Source: Quercus robur (lineage: Eukaryota; Streptophyta; Magnoliopsida; Fagales; Fagaceae). Taken from it: a stretch of DNA of 64,000 nt. The notes beneath the pieces are model-generated. The model did not search any database. It had not been told where the DNA came from and saw nothing but the letters and a program-made list of their open reading frames with translations. The translations under genes and the position numbers were made by a program. The stretch covers positions 53,897,501 to 53,961,500 of the forward strand of contig NC_065539.1 in the NCBI RefSeq assembly GCF_932294415.1, given 5' to 3'. This document shows positions 1 to 16,389 of the stretch, piece by piece (the first letter of the stretch is position 1; each line of letters opens with the position of its first letter).

Positions 1-11
1 TAGTCACATAC

Positions 12-2360
<2,349 letters not shown>

Positions 2361-3815
2361 TCTCAACAAACCACTGCACAGCTTACTTTGCTCTCTACTT
2401 GAAAAGATACTACTTTGGAAAAAGAAATGTTCCACTTCACAATTTTGATCACTTGTAAAAGTTGAGACTTTTATGTTCTCGTTCCCCCACCAACAAATTT
2501 TAAAAAAATATTTTGATTCCGGATTAGTTCCGGAATAAATATTTCAATGTAACAACTTTATTTTATAATATAAATACCGGATTTGATTCCATATGTTTTT
2601 TTTTTTTTTTTTAAACTTTACTTTTATATTATCATTACCAAACAAAATTGGTTGATGGGTATATTCTACGCAATGAATGATTTCAATACTTTCTTTCTTT
2701 TTTTCTTTTTCTTTTTTTAATAAAGAGAATGATGTGATGCCTTTTGTAAAACTTACCATCAAGGTTCTTTATAAATAAATTTACCTAATATATGCTCGAT
2801 GTAGGATTGGGATATAGCACCCTTCTTGCAACACACTCATCCAAGTCCAATCCAATACAATCCCAAAATTTAGGAGACAACATTTTTTTCTTGCAACATC
2901 TCAAGGGTCACCTTGTGTTGAGTGTGCATGCGACAATAGAAAACCCACTTGGTGAAAAATAAAGAATTTGAGTAATTAATATAACTTAAATGAGTCCAAG
3001 TCCATAGGTTTAATCTTTTTTGTAAGTGGTGTCCCTTAGGCGTTAATTGTAGTTTCACCAAGGTGTTATCTCCCTAGCATTGACCTCGATCTTAGTCTTC
3101 CCGTACATATTATCTTCCTGATGAATTGGACATAAAAGTAGTTCAAATATCCCAAACCATATGCCTTTGTTTGATTTCCATACCTTCAGTTCTACATTTT
3201 CTGTGTGTCCTGTTACCAAGTCATTAATTAATACTCTCGAATAATTTCTATTGATCCCTAATTAGGCATGACAGAAGCTAAAGCTGCTATACCTGTATAA
3301 CTAATCCCTTAACAATTATTTTTTAAGGGTTAATTCCAGTGTTAGTGACATAAACAAGCCTAAAAAAATTTCTCGCACAAAACCATCATCATCGATTATT
3401 TGCAGGTAAATACTAAATATGAATGAGGTTATACCGTAGACCAACATCATCGATTATTTTCATAGATAAAAGAGGGAAAAGAAGAGCTACCTAAAAATAA
3501 AAGTATACCTTAAGGTAAGCTTGAGATTATTTCCCTTCTTGTTAAAAATACTGAGTAAAGAAGAAGAAGAATAGTTTCCACCTTCCACGGGTATTCATTT
3601 TGACTCCTCACCCCACAAGATAAGGCCTGTCTAATAAAAACTGATTAATTATGCATTCACAGTTCCATTATCAGGAGATTCTTTCTCCCATCATACATAA
3701 TAAGGATATCCTTACATCCTTTGCTCATTATTTTTCCCAAGCAATCGACATAGACAACAGGACAACAGAGAATCAGTGTTTCTTTGTGCTTTGTTTTCAT
3801 ATCTATAATTTGCAA
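2361..3815. other. Spacer between AKR copies 1 and 2
   Basis: No gene is visible. The stretch is AT-rich with T-rich runs near 2598-2616 and 2690-2720. Parts of it recur upstream of AKR copy 4's 3' end: about 2630-2730 matches about 32120-32220, and about 2820-3320 matches 32445-33370 apart from an insertion there. The spacer was therefore duplicated together with the AKR genes. Confidence 0.7.
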
Positions 3816-4807
3816 TCACTTTGATGGGGTATTTGCAACTTTCCAGGTATACTTGGATAAGGTGGCTGGAAATCTTTCACCACCTACTTCATTAATGGGC
3901 ACAGCATCACAAATTTCTTTCAAATCCTCGTGTAAGCTTCACTGCCAAGGATCCAATGTTGTTATCAAGATTCTTAACTTTAGTTGTCCCTGTAAATCAT
4001 CCAATCAATGATTTTAACACCATGTTCAAATCAAATTTCATGAAACAGAATTTGTCAATTAAGCAAAGTCTAACAAAAAGGGTCAAAGTACTTTTGTTGT
4101 AGATGTTGTAGGAATATAATTGTCTAACCATACAATTGAAAAGCAGACTTCAATTTTTTATGTAAAGAAGAAAGAGCTATTGCTAGAAGTGAGCAAGCAG
4201 CCATATAAATAATTTGATCACATATTTGTGAAGATAGCAAAAGAATTTAAGAGATTATTATACCAGGGATTGGGATTATATCATCTCCCTGATGAAGAAG
4301 CCAGGCCAGAGCTAGCTGAGGGGGAGTGCAAGCATGCTTTGCAGCCAGGTTGGCAAGTCGGGCATATAGAAGTTTGTTCTTCTCTAAGTTCTCCCCCATG
4401 AACCTTGGATGCATGGTCTATGCCAGTAATATCAATATAAGTGCCAATATATAAGTATACATTGTCATCTTGCAGGGTATAAGGAGAAAATGAAATTTAA
4501 TGGTGGATTTGACATAAACACATCAAATAAAAAGATATTGAGTGGCGTGGCATTGTCAAAAGTTACACCAAGTAGCCACATACCAGCATACTCTCGTTAG
4601 GCAAGCTCTCCACGACTGCTTTCCCACCAAAGAACCCATGACCAAGAGGGCTATATGCCACAATCCCAATGCCAAGCTCTCTGTGAGATTAACAAAAGCT
4701 TCTAATGATGATGTGAAATTTCGTGATATTCTATTTGTTCTAAAAATATCTGATACATAACCTATCCTAAGGTCACGATGACAAACTTTCACCAATGTTA
4801 ACATTCA

Positions 4808-5551
<744 letters not shown>

Positions 5552-6250
5552 CAGCTTCTTTAGCTCCCCCATCTACAATGCCAAAATTGGTTATGATTTC
5601 TAATGCCAAAAGAAATGAAGTTTAAATGTAGTACCGTACATTGAAAATATAAAAAATATATATATAAATTTAAAAATGAAAATATCTCGATACTAACGGT
5701 ATCTTCTATTGGCACTGAAATGTCCACACGGTGTTAATAGTACAAATCAATATAGTCCACATCAAGATACTTAAGACTAGCTTCACAGCATTTCCGTACA
5801 TATTTAAGGGTACCCTTGACACCAAATTGACCTTCCTCTACTTTAGTAAAACCGAATTTTGTAGCTAATTGAATTTTCTCCCTACCAAGCTGCTTTAGAG
5901 CCTAAAAAGAAAAGAGAATTGATTTTTAATCAATGTTAGAATATAGATATTTCTAGGGCTACTTTGTCCAATTGGATGCAAATTGAAACCAAACATACAC
6001 AGTCAATTACTTGGCATGCAAACAAAGCATGCGCTAAAATGACATTTTTCCTTTCAATATGATTAGAGAGTAACAGTACCTTGCCAACCATGATCCCATT
6101 ATGATGATCTCCGTAGATATCTGCAGTATCAAAGAAGGTTATACCCCTTTGAAAAGCTTCCTTTATAACAGAGCATCCAGCTTCATGTGATAAAGGAGCA
6201 TTTAGAATTCCAGAGAGTCCGCCGCATCCAAAGCCCAATCTTGAGACCTA

Positions 6251-6597
6251 TATCAAGATCAGAGCAAGCAATTGGAGCAGAAGAAACACGGATCAACTTG
6301 TATAGCAGAAGTTCAAGAAGCCATATCTGAAGCTCTTGTCGTTTAGTAGTTGTATTAGTTTACATTAGCAATATACGACTTGTAGCTTAGTGTTTATTTC
6401 ATTTCATTTGTAATCACACGTGAGTAGGTTAGTTACTTACACGTGAGATAGGTTGTTAGTCTGTTATTCTGTTTCTGTTAGCTTAGATCAGAGCTTATGC
6501 TCTGTTTCCGTTTCTAGCTGATCTTGTAGATGTATATAAGGGCAGATGGTAAGTTAATCAATTCAATTAGTTTTTCCCAATTCATTCTTTTCTCATA
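6251..6597 (+). repeat. 5' LTR of Copia A
   Basis: A 347-bp LTR with ends TATC...CATA. A TATA-like tgtatataag is near 6530, about 60 bp before the 3' end. It contains two acacgtga motifs (about 6416 and 6439), ABRE/G-box-like cores that could make the promoter stress-responsive; that last point is inference. Confidence 0.94.
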
Positions 6598-6753
6598 TGG
6601 TATCAGAGCTCCTAGAAAGCCTGAAATTCTAGGGTTTTACAGATTTGGGAATTTCTCTTTCATCGTCCACCATTGTTGCTCTTCTCAAGCTTTCTCAAAG
6701 CTTTCTTAAAATCTTCTCAAGCTTTTTTTCTTCTCATTTTTTTTCTTACCTTA

Positions 6754-9700
6754 ATGGCTGCCACAACAACTAACACTACCACTGAGTCTTCATCTTCTTC
6801 ACAAGACTCATATAATCCCAACGATCCTCTGTTCTTACATCCAGGAGAAAATCCAGGGGCTGTTCTTACTTCTCAGCCTCTGATTGGAGAAGAAAATTAT
6901 TCTGCTTGGGCAAGATCAGTGAGGAAGTCTTTGATTGGTAAAAACAAGCTTGGTTTTATAGATGGTTCTATAACCATTTCTTCTCCACTCGTTAATTCAC
7001 CAACTGCTGTTCAAGCATGGATTCGTGCTGATAATATAGTTGGTACTTGGATCATCAACTCAGTATCACCAAAACTTCAGGGTAGTATCATTTACAGAGA
7101 TACTGCTTTTGAGATTTGGACTGAGCTTCGAGACACATTCAGTCAAGGAAATGGAACCAAGATTTTCAACATCCAGAAGCAAATTGCTGAGTTCCATCAG
7201 GGAGAACAATCACTCACTGATTACTTCACTCAGCTTAAGGTTTTGTGGGATCAGCTTCAGAATCTTAGTCCATTCCCTCAGTGCACCTGTGGTAAATGCG
7301 TGTGCAATATTAATCAGAGGTTGAAGGATCTTCAAATCAAAGAAGCAACAATGAAGTTCCTCATGGGAGTCAATGATGTGTTTTCTCAAGTCAGAACACA
7401 GATTTTACTCATGGATCCATTGCCTTCTGCTAATAAGGCTCATTCCTTGTTCATCCAAGAGGAAATGCAAAGATCAGTTACTAATTCTATTAGAGTTGAA
7501 TCTACGGTTTTGGCTGCCAAAAGCTCAAGCACAAATCAAAGAGGAAAAGAAAGGCCATTGTGCACTCACTGTGGAAAGTTGGGACACACTGTGGAGAAAT
7601 GTTATAAACTCCATGGTTTTCCACCTGGCTACAAATTCAAGAACAGAAATATGATGGCTCATCAGGTTTCAACTGTTGCAAATCAGTTCCAGGGACATAA
7701 TCAGTTCCAGGGCCATCACTTAGCCTCTAATACTGATCATAATCCTATTCCAAATCAGTTTCAAGGGCATGGCTTGGCTCCAACTACTGAGTATAATCAG
7801 TTTGTCACTGCTCAAGCACCTGCATTCACTCCTGATCAATATCACCAGCTTCTGTCATTGATTGGAGCTCACCAAACTTCAACAGTTCAAGAGCCTCACA
7901 AAGTTAATGCTGTGTTATTACCATCCAATACAGTTGCAGGTATTGTTCCTTGCTCACCACATTCAGTATTTTCTGCTAAGGTTGTGAATAGAAAGGCCTT
8001 TGGTGTTGAAACTTGGGTTATAGATACTGGTGCTACAGATCACATAGTATGTTCCATGCATTTATTGACTCCCTTTACTGCAATTTCACATTCTGTGGTT
8101 GAATTACCCAATGGGGAGGCTGCACTTGTGACTCATGTTGGTACAATTAAGCTTTCCTCTCACATTACCCTAACAAATGTCCTTTGTGTGCCTTCATTTT
8201 CTTTCAACTTGATATCTGTTAGTGCTTTAACTCAATCTCAACCCTTTTGTCTTGTATTTCTGTCCAACTATTGTTTTATACAGGCCCTTACCTGTTGGAA
8301 CACGATTGGAATAGGTAGAATGCATGATGGCCTCTATCTGTTACAAGCTTCTAGTCTTTCTCAAGCTTCCAAGTCTCTTGATGATTTTCTTCTCAAGAAT
8401 AAGTCTAGTTCTTTCACTGCCTTTTCTTCTTCTGTTTCTCATGCCAGCTTGTATTCTCTATGGCATTCTAGGCTAGGACATCCATCTGACATGAAAGTTC
8501 ATGCTTTGAGTCATCTTTTTCCTTTCTTGCAACATTGTTGTACTAAAGACTGCATTGTATGCCCTTTGGCAAAGCAAAAGAGACTACCCTTTCCTTTTGA
8601 TAATAAAAGAGCTACTCATTCATTTGATCTTGTTCACATGGATGTTTGGGGACCCTTTTCCATTCCTACTACTGCTGGACATAAATACTTTCTTACAATT
8701 GTAGATGATGCATCAAGAGCCACTTGGGTTTTCCTCATGAAAAACAAATCTGAAGTTAGGCCTTTGATTGCTTCATTCTACAAAATGATCCATACTCAAT
8801 TTCAAACCCCCATTAAGTCCATTAGAACTGATAATGCTCTAGAGTTTAACATGGTTGATTTTTACAACTCTAATGGCATTATTCATCAACAAAGCTGTGT
8901 CTACACTCCACAACAGAATTCGGTTGTGGAGAGGAAACATCAGCACATTCTTGCAACTGCTAGGGCATTGCAAATTCAGTCCAACATTCCTCTTGTTTTC
9001 TGGGGAGATTGCATCCTCACAGCTGTCTATTTGATCAATAGACTTCCTACTCCTTTCCTGCAAAATAAGTCTCCTTATGAGGTACTTTTCAATCAAATCC
9101 CTTCTTACTCTCACCTCAGGACCTTTGGCTACCTTTGTTTTGCTACTAATGTCAATCCCCATAAACACAAGTTCACCCCTAGAGCTAGGAAATCTGTCTT
9201 CTTAGGATACCCTTTCAATATCAAGGGTTACAAGCTGCTTGATCTTCAATCTCACTCTATTTTCATCTCTAGGGATGTCATCTTTCATGAAAAAGTGTTT
9301 CCTTTTACTTCACACACTCCCCTTCCTCCATCTGCCTTCATTCCTTTGCCTAGCATTCCTTCCATTCCTCATGTCTTACTTGATCCTATCCCACCTGTTA
9401 ATGATTATTCCTTTGTTCAAATTCATCATGATCTTGATTCAGATGATCAAGCATTTCCTGATGTTTTTGATCATGTTGCTACTGATGTTCTTGATCATGA
9501 TGCTTCTGTTACTCCAGCTGTGCTTCCTGATGCTCCTAGGAGGTCTACTAGGGTGCCTAAACCTCCTTCATACCTTAAGGCTTATCATTGCAACCAAATT
9601 TCATCAACCATCAATCAATCCAAGTCAGGCACTTCCCATCCTCTTTCTTCCTATCTTTCTTATGCTTCTTTATCTCCCACATACAAATCCTTTTGTTGCT

Positions 9701-11372
9701 CAATTTGTACCAACACAGAACCTAAGTTTTTTTCACAAGCTGCAACTGATCCTAAGTGGCAAGATGCCATGGATGCTGAGATTGCTGCCTTGGAAGCCAA
9801 TAATACTTGGACCATCACTCCTTTGCCTCATGGTAAACATCCTATAGGATGCAAATGGGTTTATAGGATTAAGTACAAGGCTGATGGGGCTATTGAAAGG
9901 TATAAAGCAAGGTTGGTTGCAAAGGGGTTTACTCAGAAAGAGGGCTTAGATTACCTTGAGACTTTCAGTCCTGTTGCCAAGATGGTTTCTGTGAAGTGTA
10001 TCCTTGCAGTGGCTGCTGTGAAGGGCTGGTTCCTTAGCCAACTTGATGTAAATAATGCTTTTCTTCATGGTGACTTGCATGAAGAAGTCTACATGGCTCT
10101 TCCACCTGGTTTTCACAGCAAGGGGGAGCATGGTAATCAGCTTGTATGCAGATTAAATAAGTCACTTTATGGACTTAAACAGGCCTCCAGACAATGGTTT
10201 TCCAAGTTCTCCAACACATTGATTCAACTTGGTTTTACTCAATCCAAAGCTGATTACTCACTCTTCACTAGGCAACAAGGAGATTCATTCATTGCTTTGT
10301 TAGTTTATGTTGATGACATTCTCATAGCAAGCAATGATAAGGAGCAGGTTGATCAATTTAAGGTGATGTTGAATCAAAAATTCAAGTTGAAGGATTTGGG
10401 TGCTTTGAGATTTTTTCTTGGTTTGGAAGTAGCTAGGACAGACAAAGGCATTTCCCTATGTCAAAGGAAGTATGCTCTTGAGATTCTGGAGGATGCAGGG
10501 CTTCTTGGGTGCAAACCTGTAAAAGTTCCTATGGATCAAAGTTTGAGACTCAGCAAACATGATGGTTTGTTACTTGATGATCCAGGGCAATACAGGAGAC
10601 TGGTTGGAAGGTTGCTGTACCTAAGCATCACTAGACCTGACCTCACCTTTGCAGTCCACAAATTAAGTCAATTTATGGCTAAACCAAGAAAACCACATCT
10701 TGAGGCAGCACTTAAGGTTTTGCAGTACTTGAAGAATGAACCGGGTAAAGGCATTTTCTTCTCAGCAAATACAGAGTTGCATGTCAAAGGTTTTACAGAT
10801 TCTGATGGGGCTTCATGTCCAGATACCAGAAGATCTGTTCTGGTTATTGCATATTCATTGGAGACTCATTAGTTTCCTGGAAATCAAAGAAACAATCCAC
10901 TGTTTCCAGATCATCAGCAGAGGCAGAATATCGGGCTATGGCTGTTTCAACTTGTGAAATAGTCTGGATTCTTTATTTGCTAAAGGATCTTCAGGTTCAT
11001 CACAGCAGAGAAGCCTTGTTATTCTGTGACAGTCAGGCAGCACTCCACATAGGTTCTAATCCTGTTTTCCATGAACGAACGAAGCACATAGAAATTGACT
11101 GCCATGTTGTAAGGAATAAAGTGTTGGAGAGAGTTATCAAACTTATCCATGTTAGAACTCAATCCCAATTAGCAGATTTGCTCACTAAGGCTTTGAGCCA
11201 TAAACAGTTTTCAGAACTTTCATCCAAGATGGGACTCATCAACATTTATCAACCTACAGTCCATCTTGAGGGGGAGTATCAAGATCAGAGCAAGCAATTG
11301 GAGCAGAAGAAACACGGATCAACTTGTATAGCAGAAGTTCAAGAAGCCATATCTGAAGCTCTTGTCGTTTAG
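6754..11372 (+). pseudogene. Copia A gag-pol polyprotein, one-base frameshift in RNase H
   Basis: One long frame runs from 6673 to 10872. The likely start is ATG 6754 (MAATTTNTTT); the 27 codons before it are open but look like leader. Numbering from 6673, the order is: Copia gag (GENYSAWARS), zinc knuckle CTHCGKLGHTVEKC near 297, protease WVIDTGATDH near 448, integrase HHCC from about 597 with DVWGPF, RTDN and ERKH acidic residues, RT from about 1060 with YVDD near 1212, then RNase H. Near 10838-10843 one base is missing after RRSV, and the frame ends at 10872. The other frame carries [16 protein letters not shown] and [11 protein letters not shown] and stops at 11372, 96 bases inside the 3' LTR. 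The usual Trp in the DSDWA motif is Gly here. The element is probably not autonomous now. Confidence 0.93.
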
Positions 11373-11623
11373 TAGTTGTATTAGTTTACATTAGCAATAT
11401 ACGACTTGTAGCTTAGTGTTTATTTCATTTCATTTGTAATCACACGTGAGTAGGTTAGTTACTTACACGTGAGATAGGTTGTTAGTCTGTTATTCTGTTT
11501 CTGTTAGCTTAGATCAGAGCTTATGCTCTGTTTCCGTTTCTAGCTGATCTTGTAGATGTATATAAGGGCAGATGGTAAGTTAATCAATTCAATTAGTTTT
11601 TCCCAATTCATTCTTTTCTCATA
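11277..11623 (+). repeat. 3' LTR of Copia A
   Basis: A 347-bp copy of the 5' LTR, identical to it by eye. The polyprotein frame extends into its first 96 bases. It is followed by the target duplicate accta, which includes a second copy of the AKR intron 1 splice acceptor. Confidence 0.94.
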
Positions 11624-12888
11624 ACCTACACCCAAAAGAGGAAACCACAATAAGACCATTGAGGTGGTTTCTTGCAAGTAAAATTCATACCAATCCAATA
11701 ATTTTCGTTTCTATGTAGTCTTCAGGTTGGAGGTGTGTTCAATTGATCAATACGATTGGTCTGTTTCTATGCTTTTAACAGATGAGATGAAGATGCTATC
11801 ATGAAGCTCATATAATCTAAAAGAATATTTACTTCGTCTTTCTAGATATTAATCTGTTATCTGTATAAACCTTACCTCTAAAAGTTCACATTTGTTACAA
11901 CAAACTCTGAAGGCTTTGCCTAAATGACAAAACTTCGTCTGTTTTCATAATTCTCATAACAGAAACAGCAGTCCATCTCACATGTGATTAACAATTGTGC
12001 GGTAGAAGTCTTATGCTAAATCACTTCAGTTGTCCAATTTCTTTATTCAAAGGCTTTTTTGCCACCCGTAGTTTGATTTAGGACAAGCAAATACTTCATA
12101 CTTTTGGTTTACTCTGTGACACTCACACCCACTGCACTAAAAGTAAAGGAATAGCCAACAGTGGTTAGGTCATCTGTGGGTGTAACATAATTTAGATTAC
12201 AGACTATCCATTGCCACATTTGAGTCCCTTTAGATTAATTAGAATGAAATCATTAGTGTTTTGTCCAAAATAAAGGTTTCTTTGCAAGCCTCACATTCTC
12301 CCATGTCAAAAAGTAGGATGAGAATCCTGTTCTATTTAAGGCCCCAAAAAATGGATTTATGTAGCAGACCTCAAGGAACTAGAATTTAAAACTGAAGCAG
12401 TACTTGTCATTTTTTTTTTTCTAAAAAAAAAATTTGTCATTCTCCTTAGGACTATATCTATATGTCATATTATATCCATAGGTATGCTGATGGTTGTCAT
12501 ATATACTAATATTATTCTAGTGTAAATTTTTATGATCATTAACTATCAATCAAGCTACAGTGTGTAATTTGCAAAATTTGTTATAATTTATGTGATGATG
12601 GCAGGTTTTTATAGTTTGAGGTGCAAAGTGCAAATAACCCTAAAATTTAGGACTATTTTCTACCATTGACACGATCATTTTTTTCAATAATTCATACATA
12701 CAAACACAGGGAGAAGAAATTTAATCCTGGATGTCTATATTAGAAACATCAGGTCTTAGCCATTAACCTCCAACCATGTTAAGCAAAGATTAGAAAAAGG
12801 GTCTACAATCGGAGAAGAAGAAGCTTACCTCCAGTCCCTGACTGCCAAGTCTTACTCTTGGAATTTGAATATGGGGCTTCTCCTCCAT

Positions 12889-15398
12889 AATCAAGAAACC
12901 ACTGCTTAGTTGAAAAGTTAGTACTTTGGAAACGAAAATGTTCCTACTTCACAATTTTGTTGACTTCACTCATGTGCTCATCGTCCCCAACTAATTTTCA
13001 TGTTTAAAGATTTTTTTACTTCATGGTTGAAGACTGATGGTATGTATTCCAGCCCTAAAACAACATTATCATATCATAAATTAATCTCTTTTAAAAATAT
13101 TTTAATGCCAGATTAGTTTATTTTTTTGTAACAACTGAATCCTTATTTATTTATAGATTATCATTACGAAACAAAATTGGCTGATGATTATTTTTTATAC
13201 GAGGTTGTGTCAACAGCGCCAAACCAAAGTTGGAGCCTATACAGTCTGCAGACTCTACATTTCCCCCAAGGCAATTTTGACCACTCATGCACCATGCACT
13301 TTGTTAAGCAAAAATATTTCATGAAAATCCAAATTAGCATCCTGACGTAGAACAAACAGCACATGCCTTCCTGGAGCAATGCCAGATGTCACAACACAAG
13401 ATCAAAGAGACAGTATTTTCAATTTTCATAATTATCTAAATTTTACTATTTTTGTCAAAAGTCACTACTTTGCCATCTATTTACGTGATTAGTGCGGATT
13501 AGGGTTTCTGGGTGTTTTCATAACTGCCCTAGGGTTTCTTTTATTATTTAAACATATTATAGCCTTCAGGGCAATTCAATTTTTTAGATTTATAAAAATA
13601 TAGACTTTGTCTATTTCTCTCTGGTAGATTTCAGGACCTTATTACCTTGTGGATTCAAGGGACCCCTCATTAATTCAAGGTTTTCATTCAAAAGCTAATG
13701 TGTTTAATTTCTTTTTCCATTCAGAAAGTAACGTGTTTGTTTTTTTGTAGCTTCCACGACATTACATCCACTTAATTGTAACAAAATATCAACAAAAGAA
13801 ATGGACACAAAATAACTCTTTTAATACATTGAAATATTATACCACCGTGCACCTTTGGTGCGGTGGTTACTCTACAAGTATAAGTGCTTGTGGGGTGTGG
13901 AGGGGCAAGGATTGGGGTTCAAGTCTCTAGAAAGGAATTTCACACACATATGCACTTAGATTAGGCTAGAGTAAAATTTCTATATTGTATAAAAAAAAAA
14001 AATAAAAAAAAAAAAAAAAAAAATTTAAACGCTATCATCTATCATAATAGAATTTGATGTTTTTTTAAATCCTAGAAATCAATCAATCATTAATGAACTA
14101 TGATTGATTTTGTACTAGAGATGTTACAGCAATTTCTTTTTATGTATAAAATCAAAAATTTCGTAAAAAAAATCATCTTCAATTATGTTGCGAATCTTAG
14201 TTTTGATGAAATTCATAATTAATATATTTGCCCTGTAGTTGCACTAGAAATTGGAAAATTAAGCACAAGTATAACCACCCTACAAACAAGTTGGTAGGCT
14301 CTTGAATGCTCACGTGCCTCTTGAGGATATAGAGCCAAGCTAAGCATAAGTAATTGGATGCACACTAAATCAATGATTTAATTAATTGAGAATTTATTGC
14401 AGCATAAAAAATATTTACTCAATAATGAAACTCAATTGTAAACTCATCTTTTTTAATTCTTTCTTTTTTAATCTGAGATAGAAATCATATTTCAACCTAA
14501 TCTAAGTGTATGTGATGAAACATTAATAGAGGAAGGCTCAAAGTGATAGCTTTTGATGTGGTTGTGATGAAATTTTTTATGTGGTTGAACACAAACTCAA
14601 AGCTTCATTGTTCGTCTTGAGAGCTTCCCCGTTACTCATCAATAGGGAGAGTAGGTGCTGTGTGACTTGGATGTGCCTAGTCATCTAGCACTTGAATTGC
14701 CTGACATGACAGGCTTTCAATGCCTGGGATGTCCATTCACTCAGGTGGCATAAAGCACCCGGCATCCTGCAAGGGCCCCTTATTATAGAACAAAGAAACA
14801 AATTGAGCTTTAGAAAGCCGTTTCGCATTAGCGCATCCGTTTTCTTGCTCGTTAGCGCTTTAGAAAGATTGCAAAGGATGGACTGAAAGAAGAGTCGGGG
14901 AAACAAAATAGCATTACATTAGGACTAGAACTATGGGGAGTTCTCAACTCAAAGAGAGGAAAATTTGATAGATAAAGAAAAGAAAAAGGCTTCATAAACT
15001 GAAGAAGAAAATAGCCTGAAGTAAGAATGGAATGGAATGAATGACACTTATCGTATTAGGGGAAAAAACAGAAGGAAGATGCTACCAGAGAGGGGGGGGT
15101 GAGTTGTGTGTTTGATACGATACAAAACACCCATGTTATTTACTGTAGGGTCCATCTTTTTGTTCACCATAGGAGGACTCACAGGAATAGGCGATACTGA
15201 TAACACAAAGCATAGTGATTAATTAATCAACTGATGAGGAAGTTGGTGACGCTGTCACCTCAGCATAAGACATGATAAGGATATATTTACATCCTTTGCT
15301 CATTATTTCTCCCAAGCAAACATAGACAACAGCACAGCAGAGAATTGATGTTTCCCTTCGTTGGTTTGTGCTTTAGTTTTCATGTCTACAATTTGCGA
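12889..15398. other. Spacer between AKR copies 2 and 3
   Basis: No protein gene is supported. A SINE lies at 13842-14023 and an A-rich stretch follows at 13989-14023. A short G run is near 15092. The part just left of 15399 (15270-15360) matches the 3' flank of copy 2 (3690-3790), as expected from tandem duplication. I see nothing recognisable in 14030-15270. Confidence 0.6.
13842..14023 (+). mobile_element. tRNA-derived SINE with poly-A tail
   Basis: The sequence starts ccaccgtgcacctttggtgc. It has an A-box-like tggtgcggtgg (about 13857) and a B-box-like ggttcaagtct (13916-13926), the spacing of an internal RNA polymerase III promoter. It ends in an A-rich tail of more than 30 bases. This is the usual build of a plant tRNA-derived SINE. 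I could not find a clear target duplication. Confidence 0.75.
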
Positions 15399-16210
15399 TC
15401 ACTTTGATGGAGTATTTGCATCCTTCCAGTTATACTTAGATAACATGGCCAGATCTCTTTCACCACCTACTTCGTTAATGGGCACAGCATCACCAATTTC
15501 TTTCAAATCCTCGTGTAAGTTTCACTCCCAAGGATCCAATGTTGTTGTCAAGATTCTTAACTTTAGTTGTCCCTGTAAATCATTCAATCAATGAATTTCA
15601 CATCATGTTCAAATCCAAGTTCATGAAACAGAAATTTTCAATTAAGCAAAGTCTAACAAGAAAGGGTAAGTTCGTAAGTTGTAGATGTAGTAGGAACATA
15701 ATTCTCTAACCATACAATTAAGAAGTATACTTTCATTTCTCATGGAAAAAAGAAAGAGCTAGTGCTAGAAGTGAGCAAGTAACCACATAAAGAATTTAAT
15801 CACATATTTGTGAAGATAGCAAAAGAAATTAAGAGACAAATATACATACCAGGGATTGGGATTATATCATCTCCCTGATGGAGAAGCCAGGCCAGAGCTA
15901 GCTGAGGCGGAGTGCAAGCATGCTTTGCAGCCAGGTTGGCAAGCCGTGCATATAGAAGTTTGTTTTTCTCTAAGTTCTCCCCCATGAACCTTGGATGTAT
16001 AGCCTATGCCATAAATATCAATGTGTATGGTATACATACTAATATATAAGTATACATTGTTATCTTAAAGGGCATAAAGATATAATGTAATCCAATGGTG
16101 GATTTGATAATCAACACATCAAATCAAAAGTAACTGAGTACTGTAGCATTGTTAAAAGTTACATTAAAGTGTAACTTGAACTCAGCCATATAAATATATA
16201 TGTTTGTGTT

Positions 16211-16382
16211 TGTTAAGATTATAAACTGAATAATCTGTATATTGATGTGTGTAGAACAATGTACAATAGAGAGCCTTATATAGGCTAGATATGTGTGCAG
16301 TACAAGTAAAAAGAGTAAACTACAAGTACAGTGTACTGGGCTAAGCCCAATGGGCTAAACTAGTCTAAGCTATACACTAACA
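16211..16382 (-). repeat. 3' LTR of Copia B
   Basis: A short 172-bp LTR. On the minus strand it carries a TATA-like tatataagg. It differs from its partner by one base. Confidence 0.94.
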
Positions 16383-16389
16383 TCCCCCC

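Larger units (their letters stand above)
6251..11623 (+). mobile_element. Copia LTR retrotransposon A, full length (5.4 kb)
   Basis: A complete Copia-type element with two 347-bp LTRs (6251-6597 and 11277-11623), a primer binding site tggtatcagagc directly after the first LTR (6598), and a purine tract gagggggag before the second. The 5-bp target duplication is accta (6246-6250 and 11624-11628). Gag, protease, integrase, reverse transcriptase and RNase H follow in that order, which defines the Copia superfamily. It lies antisense in intron 1 of AKR copy 2. The two LTRs read the same by eye, so the insertion is young. The LTRs start with TATC and end with CATA instead of TG..CA. Confidence 0.96.

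Noticed and set aside
3784-4011. Plus-strand frame over the AKR copy 2 3' end (also at 15361-15594)
   Set aside because: Antisense shadow of AKR exon 7; it recurs only because exon 7 is duplicated.
9239-9847. About 200-codon open frame on the plus strand within Copia A
   Set aside because: It is an out-of-frame shadow of the pol gene, very Leu/Phe/Met-rich, with no domain.
13842-14023. Possible tRNA gene
   Set aside because: A and B boxes are present but no cloverleaf is evident and the unit ends in an A-rich tail, so it is a SINE.
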